This document shows positions 1 through 4,830 of a DNA stretch of 5,963 nt, one piece after another. Below the pieces are notes generated by a model, which worked only from the letters and a program-made list of their open reading frames with translations, did no database searches and was not told where the DNA came from. Source of the DNA: Ectothiorhodospiraceae bacterium (lineage in GTDB: Bacteria > Pseudomonadota > Gammaproteobacteria > Thiohalomonadales > Thiohalomonadaceae); the NCBI GenBank assembly GCA_007125455.1, contig SLDE01000016.1:1-5963 (forward strand), in the 5' to 3' direction. Position 1 is the stretch's first letter; each line of letters opens with the position of its first letter. The translations under genes and the position numbers were made by a program.

Positions 1-71
1 CTATCGGCGTGGCTCTGGCCAGCTGCGGCAGCCATCGCCAGCAGCGCTATACCGCTTGTTAGTCGCTTCAT
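1..71 (-). CDS. Exported protein of unknown function, N-terminal fragment (signal peptide only)
   Basis: Reading the minus strand from the ATG at 71-69 gives MKRLTSGIALLAMAAAAGQS followed by HAD, and the frame stays open to the window edge. This is a textbook Sec signal peptide: two positive residues, a hydrophobic Ala/Leu core and a likely signal peptidase I site after SHA. A Shine-Dalgarno-like GAGGG lies a few bases upstream of the ATG, which supports the start. Only about 23 codons are present, so the mature protein cannot be identified; it should be periplasmic or outer-membrane. The gene diverges from the DUF3365 haem protein, so a shared regulatory region and a related role (for example redox or respiration) are possible but only inferred. 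Confidence 0.72.
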   Translation of the reverse strand, partial: MKRLTSGIALLAMAAAAGQSHAD

Positions 72-128
72 GGTTGTCCCTCATCGCTGTATGAAATCGC
101 GCCCATCATATATTGAAAATTCGAGGAT

Positions 129-156
129 TTCACGCTCTGCTTATCACGGTTATACT
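129..156 (+). promoter_or_regulatory. Candidate sigma70 promoter for the DUF3365 gene in the divergent intergenic region
   Basis: TTCACG at 129-134 (4/6 to the -35 consensus) and TATACT at 151-156 (5/6 to the -10 consensus) are separated by 16 bp. They sit just upstream of the gene beginning at 194, leaving a leader of roughly 30 nt. On the opposite strand, TATGAT (110-105) is a possible -10 for the gene at 1-71, but I see no good -35 for it. The calls rest on motif matching by eye. Confidence 0.35.
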
Positions 157-193
157 GGTTAGCGGGTACCTAACCACAAAGAGGATGACTCTG

Positions 194-778
194 ATGAAGA
201 AGTTGATTGCAACGGCGGTCCTGTGTGCCATTCCGGCCACTGCAGTATTCGCCGGGGAAGACCCCCTCTCGCAGCGTGCCAATGATAGCCGCGAGGTGAT
301 CCAACAGTTCGCCCAGCAACTGCAGGGGGAATTGGGTCGGGCGATGGGTAGCGGTGGCCCTATCGCCGCCATTGAGGTCTGCCAGCAGGAGGCACCGGGG
401 ATCGCGGCGGCGATGTCTAGTCAACACGGCTGGACCGTTGGGCGCACGACTGACAAACTGCGTAATCCGGATAATGCCCCTGATGCCTGGGAGGCAGAGG
501 TGTTGGCCCAGTTCGCCGAGCGCATTGAGCAGGGCGAACCGGCGATGGGTATGTCCCACTACGAGGTGGTGTCGCAAAACGGGCGTGAGGTATTTCGCTT
601 TATGAGTGCGATCGGTATGCCGCCAATGGAGCAGGCACCGTGCCTGATGTGCCACGGCACCGATATCCGCGCTGACGTGAAGGCCAAGCTGGATGAGCTC
701 TACCCCAACGACCAGGCGCTCAACTACCGCCCGGGTATGCTGCGCGGGGCCTTCACCATCTCCCAACCGATGGACTGA
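194..778 (+). CDS. Periplasmic DUF3365 protein with a c-type haem-binding CxxCH motif
   Basis: The 194-aa product starts MKKLIATAVLCAIPATAVFA, a signal peptide with a cleavage site after VFA, so the mature protein is periplasmic. The body matches the DUF3365 (Tll0287-like) family as I know it: a helical N-terminal part with a Cys near residue 63, the stretch GRTTDKLRNPDNAPDAWE (83-100), then FRFMSAIGMPP and CLMCHG (150-155). CLMCH is a single covalent haem c site with His154 as proximal ligand. The family is thought to be sensory or redox-related; no reaction is established for this protein. I chose the ATG at 194 because AGAGG at 180-184 is spaced 9 nt from it. In-frame ATGs at 185 and starts further upstream (113) would either abut that site or add non-signal sequence. 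It stands alone, followed by a terminator-like hairpin. Confidence 0.88.
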   Translation: MKKLIATAVLCAIPATAVFAGEDPLSQRANDSREVIQQFAQQLQGELGRAMGSGGPIAAIEVCQQEAPGIAAAMSSQHGWTVGRTTDKLRNPDNAPDAWEAEVLAQFAERIEQGEPAMGMSHYEVVSQNGREVFRFMSAIGMPPMEQAPCLMCHGTDIRADVKAKLDELYPNDQALNYRPGMLRGAFTISQPMD

Positions 779-788
779 TCTCCCCCCC

Positions 789-811
789 GGCACAGGGATG
801 TGCCTGTTTGC
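789..811 (+). terminator. Terminator-like hairpin after the DUF3365 gene
   Basis: GGCACA (789-794) pairs perfectly with TGTGCC (799-804) around a GGGA tetraloop of the GNRA class. The following bases TGTTTGC are only mildly T-rich, so termination may be weak or factor-dependent. It starts 11 bp after the stop codon at 778, which is the expected place. Confidence 0.4.
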
Positions 812-824
812 AGTCACTTTCTAT

Positions 825-852
825 AGCCTGACCGTGCAGACTGCGGTAGGCT
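825..852 (+). promoter_or_regulatory. Hairpin directly upstream of the mltC-like start codon
   Basis: AGCCT (825-829) and ACCG (831-834) pair with CGGT (844-847) and AGGCT (848-852), giving nine base pairs with one bulged G at 830 and a 9-nt loop. The 3' arm contains the only purine-rich run (GGTAGG, 845-850) at Shine-Dalgarno distance from the ATG at 859. If it forms in the mRNA it would mask the ribosome site, or it may be a second termination structure. Function is inferred. Confidence 0.35.
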
Positions 853-858
853 TTAGAG

Positions 859-2046
859 ATGTCCAAGCCACTTCGCCCCGCCATTATAGCCATCGCCACC
901 CTACCGCTGTTCTCTTGCAGTAGCGGGGATGTGTTACGTATCGCCAGCAGTCAGGACCCAGGGGCGGCGATCGAGTCGATGGCGCGCAGCCGTGCCACCA
1001 GTTACCAATACAATCCGGTACAGTTGGTCAACGACATTCAGCGGGTACGCAACGACTACAACCGTCTGCTTGGCATCCTGCGCGGTGAGATCGGCAAGGA
1101 GTGGGGGGAGGGTGAGGTGATCACCCCCAGCAACACCCGCTATGTAAAGTACACCCAGAACTATAAAAGTCGCGCCATTGTCGAGTTCGATGCGGGGCGG
1201 GTCACCGTCGAGACCCTGGACACCGGCAACCCCGATGAAAGCCTGCGCAGTGCCATTATCACCACCCTGCTCACCCCGGATGATCCTCGCGGGGTGGATA
1301 TGTACTCCGATCGCAGCGTGCCGCTCAGCGGCAAGCCCTATCTCTACGGCATGGTGGTGGATCAGCACGGGCGCCCCATCGACAGCCCGGCGCGGGCCGA
1401 GGCCTATGCCGATTACCTGGTCCCCAGGCGGGCAAAAGACCGCCAGATCAGTAGCCTGGGTGAGCGCAAGCCGGTGCGCTATGTGCAGTTGGCCATGGTG
1501 GCCAACCATGAGAATATCCGTGCCCGACAGTACGCCCCGCTGGTAGAACGCAATGCGAAGCGTTTTGGGGTCAGCACGAGCCTGATCTACGCCATCATGC
1601 AGACCGAAAGCTCCTTCAACCCCTATGCGGTCAGCTCGGCACCGGCCTATGGTCTGATGCAACTGGTACCCGCCACCGCCGGACGGGATGCCTTTACCAT
1701 GGTAAAGGGCTACGACCATACCCCCAGCAAGGAGTATCTGTTCATCCCGGAGAACAACATCGAGCTGGGCACCGCCTACCTCAACATCCTCGATCAGCGC
1801 TACCTCGCCGGGATCAGCAATCCACTAACCCGTGAGTACTGCGTGATCTCCGCCTATAACGGCGGTGCCGGGAGTGTTCTGCGGATGTTCTCCACTGATC
1901 GTCAGGAGGCGGTGCGCATCATCAACAGCCTGAGCCCGGCCGAGGTCTTCACTCGACTGCGCGACGACCACCCGCGTGGCGAGACCCGCCGTTACCTGGT
2001 CAAAGTGATGGAGGCGCGCCGCAGCTTTGTGACCGCTAGTCGTTGA
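859..2046 (+). CDS. mltC: MltC-like membrane-bound lytic murein transglycosylase (lipoprotein)
   Basis: The 395-aa product should cleave the MurNAc-GlcNAc bond of peptidoglycan with 1,6-anhydro-MurNAc formation, acting at the inner face of the outer membrane. The start is a lipoprotein signal with lipobox LFSC, placing the lipidated Cys at residue 20. The central part matches the MltC-specific N-terminal domain (DUF3393): YVKYTQNYKSRAIVEFD (95-111), RSAIITTLLTPDDPRGVDMYSD, and PYLYGMVVDQHGRPI. The C-terminal SLT domain carries IMQTESSFNPYAVSS with catalytic Glu250, then AYGLMQLVPATAG, NIELGTAYL and AYNGGAGSV, all standard SLT motifs. E. coli MltC, from memory, is 359 aa, so this protein is somewhat longer, mainly between the lipobox and DUF3393. 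The gene overlaps the convergent thioredoxin-like gene by 11 bp. The ATG at 859 is supported by the signal peptide; the ribosome site is weak and lies within a hairpin. Confidence 0.93.
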   Translation: MSKPLRPAIIAIATLPLFSCSSGDVLRIASSQDPGAAIESMARSRATSYQYNPVQLVNDIQRVRNDYNRLLGILRGEIGKEWGEGEVITPSNTRYVKYTQNYKSRAIVEFDAGRVTVETLDTGNPDESLRSAIITTLLTPDDPRGVDMYSDRSVPLSGKPYLYGMVVDQHGRPIDSPARAEAYADYLVPRRAKDRQISSLGERKPVRYVQLAMVANHENIRARQYAPLVERNAKRFGVSTSLIYAIMQTESSFNPYAVSSAPAYGLMQLVPATAGRDAFTMVKGYDHTPSKEYLFIPENNIELGTAYLNILDQRYLAGISNPLTREYCVISAYNGGAGSVLRMFSTDRQEAVRIINSLSPAEVFTRLRDDHPRGETRRYLVKVMEARRSFVTASR

Positions 2047-2362
2047 ACAACAGCGCATAGGGGCGAGCCAGCTCCTGGCGCAGGGCTTCGACCCCGATCT
2101 GTCGTACGTAGCGGCGCGCTTCCTGGTGATCCAGGTAGACAATCAGTGTCGGCACGCTCAGCACCCCCAGCTGCGCGCCCAACTCGGGCTCCTCATCCAG
2201 CTTGATGCGCAGCAGCGGAATGCGCGGATAATCCTGCCCCATCATCTGCTCTATGCGGGGGTAAAGGGAGTGGCATACCGCGCAGCTTTCGGCAGAGAAA
2301 TAGACCGCCAGTGCCTCATCCGTGGCGATCCGCTGGCGCAGCCTTTCCAGTTGCTCACTCAT
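2036..2362 (-). CDS. Small cytoplasmic thioredoxin-like protein
   Basis: A 108-aa thioredoxin-fold protein without signal peptide or membrane segment, so probably cytoplasmic. The active-site-like motif is CAVC (residues 27-30) after the strand LAVYFSAES, and the cis-proline strand follows as LSVPTLIVY (Pro71). Both are hallmarks of the fold. CAVC differs from the WCGPC of classical thioredoxin, and the Trp is missing, so the redox potential and partners probably differ; disulfide reductase or thiol-sensing roles are inferred. I prefer the ATG at 2362 because GGGTGA ends 5 nt upstream on the coding strand. A GTG three codons earlier (2371) is possible but lies within that ribosome site. Its 3' end overlaps the mltC end by 11 bp (tail to tail), so the two transcripts are complementary there. 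Confidence 0.85.
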   Translation of the reverse strand: MSEQLERLRQRIATDEALAVYFSAESCAVCHSLYPRIEQMMGQDYPRIPLLRIKLDEEPELGAQLGVLSVPTLIVYLDHQEARRYVRQIGVEALRQELARPYALLFND

Positions 2363-2388
2363 CCGGTTCACCCGACAAAAAAAGTAAC

Positions 2389-2417
2389 CCTATAAAAATC
2401 ATCGTTTTATTTCTCCA
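2389..2417 (-). promoter_or_regulatory. Candidate promoter for the thioredoxin-like gene
   Basis: On the minus strand TGGAGA (2417-2412, 4/6 to -35) and TATAGG (2394-2389, 4/6 to -10) are 17 bp apart, about 27 bp upstream of the ATG at 2362. It lies in the AT-rich spacer between two divergent genes. Motif matching by eye only. Confidence 0.3.
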
Positions 2418-2425
2418 GATAGGCT

Positions 2426-2438
2426 CTATATTAAATAG
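2426..2438 (+). promoter_or_regulatory. Candidate -10 element and imperfect operator-like palindrome before the DUF2384 gene
   Basis: CTATATTAAATAG is an imperfect palindrome: five of the six base pairs around its central base match. It contains TATATT (2427-2432), 5/6 to a -10 box, although no convincing -35 is seen. A second short inverted repeat, GTAT-GTA-ATAC, follows at 2438-2448. Xre-type antitoxins commonly bind palindromes over their own promoters, so autoregulation here is a reasonable inference, not shown. Confidence 0.25.
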
Positions 2439-2485
2439 TATGTAATACACTGCGGCAAAGCCTGTCGCCGAACCGGGAGTTGATT

Positions 2486-2875
2486 TTGGATATTGAATTG
2501 AGCGACGACGAGCGCACCCACCTGGGCATGCTGGCAATGAACATCCTTGACGAGTGGCGCCTGGCGCCGGTGGATCAGCTCGCACTGATGGGGATGCCGG
2601 AAAAGACCAAGCCTCGGGAACTGAGCCGCTATCGCAATGGCACCACCCCCCTGCCCAAAGACCCAGAGGTGATCCGTCACGCCCGCCATGTGCTGGGGAT
2701 CCAGGAGTCACTCCATGTGATCTTCCCCCTCAATGGCAACATGCCCAGCTTCTGGCTCAAACACCGCAACAAGGTGCTTAGGGGGATCCCGCTGGAGATC
2801 ATGCTGGATGAGGGCATTAGCGGCATGAGCCGCGTTTGGCGTCAGCTGGACTGCACCCAGAACTGGACCGACTAG
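2486..2875 (+). CDS. Xre/MbcA/ParS-family (DUF2384) antitoxin-like protein, solitary
   Basis: A protein of about 129 aa with the layout of the Xre/MbcA/ParS family. An N-terminal helical DNA-binding region (ELSDDERTHL through LARPVD-like LAPVDQLALMGMPE and RYRNGTTPLPKDPEVIRHAR) is replaced here by the readable segments DEWRLAPVDQLALMGMPE and RYRNGTTPLP. The C-terminal DUF2384 toxin-binding region reads IFPLNGNMPSFWLKHRN, then LRGIPLEIMLDEGISGM. Family members usually precede a RES- or Mbct-type toxin; here the next gene converges and is unrelated, so this is an orphan, probably acting as a transcriptional regulator. No ATG fits the family N-terminus; TTG at 2486 has GGGAG (2475-2479) at 6-nt spacing and is my choice, with TTG 2480 as alternative and ATG 2528 too far inside. 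Its stop overlaps that of the SPOR gene. Confidence 0.75.
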   Translation: MDIELSDDERTHLGMLAMNILDEWRLAPVDQLALMGMPEKTKPRELSRYRNGTTPLPKDPEVIRHARHVLGIQESLHVIFPLNGNMPSFWLKHRNKVLRGIPLEIMLDEGISGMSRVWRQLDCTQNWTD

Positions 2876-2882
2876 TCGGCCC
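2865..2882. repeat. Palindrome containing both stop codons of the convergent DUF2384 and SPOR genes
   Basis: CCGACTAGTCGG (2868-2879) is a perfect 12-bp palindrome. With one A/C mismatch on each side it extends to GGACCGACTAGTCGGCCC. The central CTAG (2872-2875) supplies TAG stops to both genes. In RNA it could form a short stem with a CTAG loop, but no T-tract follows on either strand, so it is not a typical intrinsic terminator. Confidence 0.6.
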
Positions 2883-4218
2883 GGGTCACCCAGGGGTTCT
2901 GCAGGCCGGCCTTGTCGGCGATGGTGTCGACGTAGGCAGTGGCCCCATCACGGCTGTCAAAGCCGGTCACACGGAGGCGATACCAAGTACGCCCCTCGTG
3001 CTGCGCCCGTTGCACCTCGGCCCGAATGCCCAGCTGTCGCAAACGCTCCAGTTCGGTGCGGGCATCCTGCTCATTACTCAATGAGACCAGGTTGATCACC
3101 CAATCACCCGTGCCAGACTGCGCTGGCGCTGAACGGGGTGCCGCCGCAGGCTGTTGTACCGCTACCTGTTGCGGTGGGGCGCTGGAAAGCTCGCTTAAAG
3201 CCCCCTCCAGGCGACCCAGACGTTGGTCGATCTCCACCAGGGCCTCCTCGCTGCTTTGGCGCAGGTGGCTCATCGGTCCTTCGATGATGATCGCCAGTTC
3301 GTTGATCCGTCCAGCCAGGGCGGCGATGTCCGTTTGCATACGCTCCAGCGCCGCAGTCTGTCCCTGTGCCGATGGGGCCGCGGCAACAGGGGCCTCATCC
3401 GTGCCACTGAGACTTAAAAATAACGCCAACGCGGCCACCACGCCGCCGATAACGGCCAGCACTACGGCCAACAGGGCCATGCGCCCGGAGGCGGCGACCG
3501 CCGAAGGGGTGGTGCCGATAGGGACAGCAGCCTGGGGTTGACTGGTTGCCCCGTTGGCGGCCGCCGTTGCCGCACCAAGCCCAGCGGCGGCAGCGGCGAC
3601 CTTGGCTGCATCCGCCCCCCCCGCCTCTGTTGCGCGACTGGCCGACGGTGCCGGTTCCTCGGCCTCGGAAAGCTCGTCAACCGCCAGGTCCAACTCGTCG
3701 TTCAGGTCGGCTTCGCCCAGCAAGTCTTCATCATCGGCCTGCTCTTGCACCCAGCTGTCTTGGTCGGCGAGTGGGTCTTCATCGGCCATCGGGCCCAATT
3801 CGTCATCGACAACATCCTTGCCCTGTAGGTCGCTGTCCTCGATCTCTTGCGGCTCGTCCTCGGCATCCAGCGCCCCGTCATCGGCAAAGGCGTCCTCACC
3901 ATCCTCGGCCACTGGCTCAGGGGCCTCAAGATCGCTCAACTCGTCGTCCGCGATGATAGAAGGAGCGATGTCCAGCTCGGTGTCACCGTCATCGACAGAC
4001 TTCTCGGCAGGGGGTGCCATCTCCTGCGCGCTACCCTCTTCACCGTTCATACGGTCAAGATCATCGGAGAAATCATCCAAAAAGGCGTCCAGTTCGTCTA
4101 TTTCGCGCGCTGGCTGTGCGGTGCTGTCACCGTCGGTCTGCTGTCCGTCCTCGTTATCATCGAACAGATCACGGAAGTCAGACATCAGGTCTTCATCTTC
4201 GTTATTCTTCTCAGCCAC
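2872..4218 (-). CDS. SPOR-domain inner-membrane protein with a long acidic cytoplasmic region
   Basis: The product is about 448 aa. Residues 5-190 are dominated by Asp and Glu (for example DDFSDDLDRMNGEE), followed by an Ala-rich stretch (about 200-245) and one membrane helix, MALLAVVLAVIGGVVAALAL (about 247-270). A periplasmic, probably coiled-coil segment follows (about 288-345; LERMQTDIAALAGRINELA, EIDQRLGRLEGALSEL), then a Pro/Gln/Ala linker and a C-terminal SPOR domain (about 371-446; GDWVINLVSLSNEQDARTEL, WYRLRVTGF). SPOR domains bind denuded septal glycan, and the single-helix topology is like DamX, DedD and FtsN, so a cell-division role is inferred; it is not a clear orthologue of any of these. 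I chose GTG at 4218 because GGGGGA lies 8 nt upstream. ATG 4185 (MSDFRDLFDD) is the alternative, and TTG 4308 would invade the upstream gene. It lies 64 bp downstream of the lipoprotein gene, likely in the same operon. Confidence 0.85.
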   Translation of the reverse strand: MAEKNNEDEDLMSDFRDLFDDNEDGQQTDGDSTAQPAREIDELDAFLDDFSDDLDRMNGEEGSAQEMAPPAEKSVDDGDTELDIAPSIIADDELSDLEAPEPVAEDGEDAFADDGALDAEDEPQEIEDSDLQGKDVVDDELGPMADEDPLADQDSWVQEQADDEDLLGEADLNDELDLAVDELSEAEEPAPSASRATEAGGADAAKVAAAAAGLGAATAAANGATSQPQAAVPIGTTPSAVAASGRMALLAVVLAVIGGVVAALALFLSLSGTDEAPVAAAPSAQGQTAALERMQTDIAALAGRINELAIIIEGPMSHLRQSSEEALVEIDQRLGRLEGALSELSSAPPQQVAVQQPAAAPRSAPAQSGTGDWVINLVSLSNEQDARTELERLRQLGIRAEVQRAQHEGRTWYRLRVTGFDSRDGATAYVDTIADKAGLQNPWVTRAD

Positions 4219-4282
4219 CTTAAAGATCCCCCTTTGGTTAGCGTACGGGCCATTATTCCACCCTTTACGGATGGATAAAACC

Positions 4283-4567
4283 TTATTCCCCGCGTCCAAT
4301 CTGGCCAATGTAATGGCGTGCCCGCTCTACCTTATCGATGCAGTTGGGGTACTTACCAAACTCGCGCTGGATCTTTGCCGCCCCGAGCAGGCTGACCGCA
4401 CGGGTGTAATCCACCGTCTCGCCAAATCCGCGTGCCTGGGCATCGGACAACTCCCGTTCCGCAATCTCAAGGCCATCACTACACAGTCTGGCATCGCCGC
4501 CAACGGGCTTACCTGCGCAGCCCAGCAACAGGCCGCTGAGCAAAACTACTGTAAAGATGCTTTTCAT
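4283..4567 (-). CDS. Small helical lipoprotein of unknown function
   Basis: A 94-aa product beginning MKSIFTVVLLSGLLLGCAGK: signal peptide with lipobox LLGC, lipidated Cys17. The mature part is about 78 residues and looks helical. The pattern ERELSDAQARGF, then YTRAVSLLGAAKIQREFGKY, then CIDKVERARHYI resembles one or two TPR-like or DUF4398-like helical hairpins, but I do not recognise a named family. Two Cys residues (29 and 76 by position) could form a disulfide in the periplasm. The start is well supported by GGGAGGT (4580-4574) spaced 6 nt from the ATG. It is followed on the same strand by the SPOR gene after 64 bp, suggesting an operon and a shared envelope role. Its upstream region is occupied almost at once by the inverted-repeat element at 4594-4807. 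Confidence 0.8.
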   Translation of the reverse strand: MKSIFTVVLLSGLLLGCAGKPVGGDARLCSDGLEIAERELSDAQARGFGETVDYTRAVSLLGAAKIQREFGKYPNCIDKVERARHYIGQIGRGE

Positions 4568-4593
4568 TACCCTACCTCCCTAACGACTCAGTA

Positions 4594-4807
4594 AGCCCGA
4601 ACGTGACATTGGTGCTCATGCCCCCGCTAGTCATTTGATTGCCCAGCACATTTATCTCACCGGCGCGCAGCCTCCTGGCGCGCCGGAAGACCGTCCATCC
4701 ATGGACATAAGTCGGGTGTATGATTAACGACACCGCTCCATCGAAAAATGCGCTGGACAATCAATATTCTGTGCGATCATCATGCGAATCGATGCAACGT
4801 TCGGGCT
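4594..4807. repeat. MITE- or ERIC-like palindromic element with 63-65 bp imperfect inverted repeats
   Basis: The left arm (4594-4656) and the reverse complement of the right arm (4743-4807) align end to end. The outermost 11 bases are identical (AGCCCGAACGT at 4594-4604; its reverse complement at 4797-4807). The next 16 match at 10 positions (4605-4620 with 4781-4796). A poorly matching stretch of 14 versus 16 bases follows, and the inner 22 match at 19 positions (4635-4656 with 4743-4764; core CCAGC and CATTT). The 86-bp centre holds the GC-rich hairpin at 4660-4686 and two shorter inverted repeats: GTCCAT/ATGGAC (4693-4706), and GGTGT/ACACC (4715-4719 with 4730-4734). No convincing gene is inside. 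Size, terminal inverted repeats and intergenic location fit a non-autonomous mobile repeat; I could not identify a clean target-site duplication, and other copies are not visible in this window. Confidence 0.65.
4660..4686. repeat. Perfect 9-bp GC-rich hairpin inside the inverted-repeat element
   Basis: CCGGCGCGC (4660-4668) is the exact reverse complement of GCGCGCCGG (4678-4686), with a 9-nt loop. On the minus strand the loop reads CAGGAGGCT, which includes the ribosome-site-like AGGAGG. Neither strand has a T-tract after the stem, so an intrinsic terminator is unlikely. It lies near the centre of the surrounding element. Confidence 0.75.
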
Positions 4808-4830
4808 AGATTGTGTAACAAGTATGCCCG

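Noticed and set aside
170..817. 215-codon minus-strand frame opposite the DUF3365 gene
   Set aside because: His- and Arg-rich shadow of a gene with a clear signal peptide and CxxCH motif on the plus strand.
1116..1125. Perfect 10-bp palindrome GGTGATCACC
   Set aside because: Lies inside the mltC coding region and encodes ordinary residues; a 10-bp palindrome in 6 kb is not surprising.
934..1719. 261-codon minus-strand frame inside the mltC gene
   Set aside because: Antisense to the well-supported SLT/DUF3393 motifs; composition is that of a shadow frame.
2355..2711. 118-codon minus-strand frame opposite the DUF2384 gene
   Set aside because: Low-complexity Gly/Pro/Cys composition; the opposite strand encodes recognisable DUF2384 motifs.
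4258..4274. Stem CCATCC/GGGTGG on the minus strand after the lipoprotein stop, considered as a terminator
   Set aside because: Only six pairs including one G-U, no T-tract follows, and the next gene in the same direction begins 40 bp further on.
3554..4594. 346-codon plus-strand frame rich in Ser and Ala, opposite the SPOR and lipoprotein genes
   Set aside because: It is the mirror of GC-rich Asp/Glu codons on the real strand; low-complexity Ser runs, no domain, no ribosome site, while the minus-strand genes have signal, SPOR and lipobox features.
4572..4760. 62-codon minus-strand frame in the gap upstream of the lipoprotein gene
   Set aside because: It begins with TTG, lies mostly inside the inverted-repeat element, its Arg-rich part is just the GC hairpin, and no family is recognisable.
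4592..4809. TA target-site duplication flanking the inverted-repeat element
   Set aside because: TA is present on the left (4592-4593), but the right end is followed by AG; a TA on the right appears only if the repeat is shifted by one base, so no duplication can be claimed.
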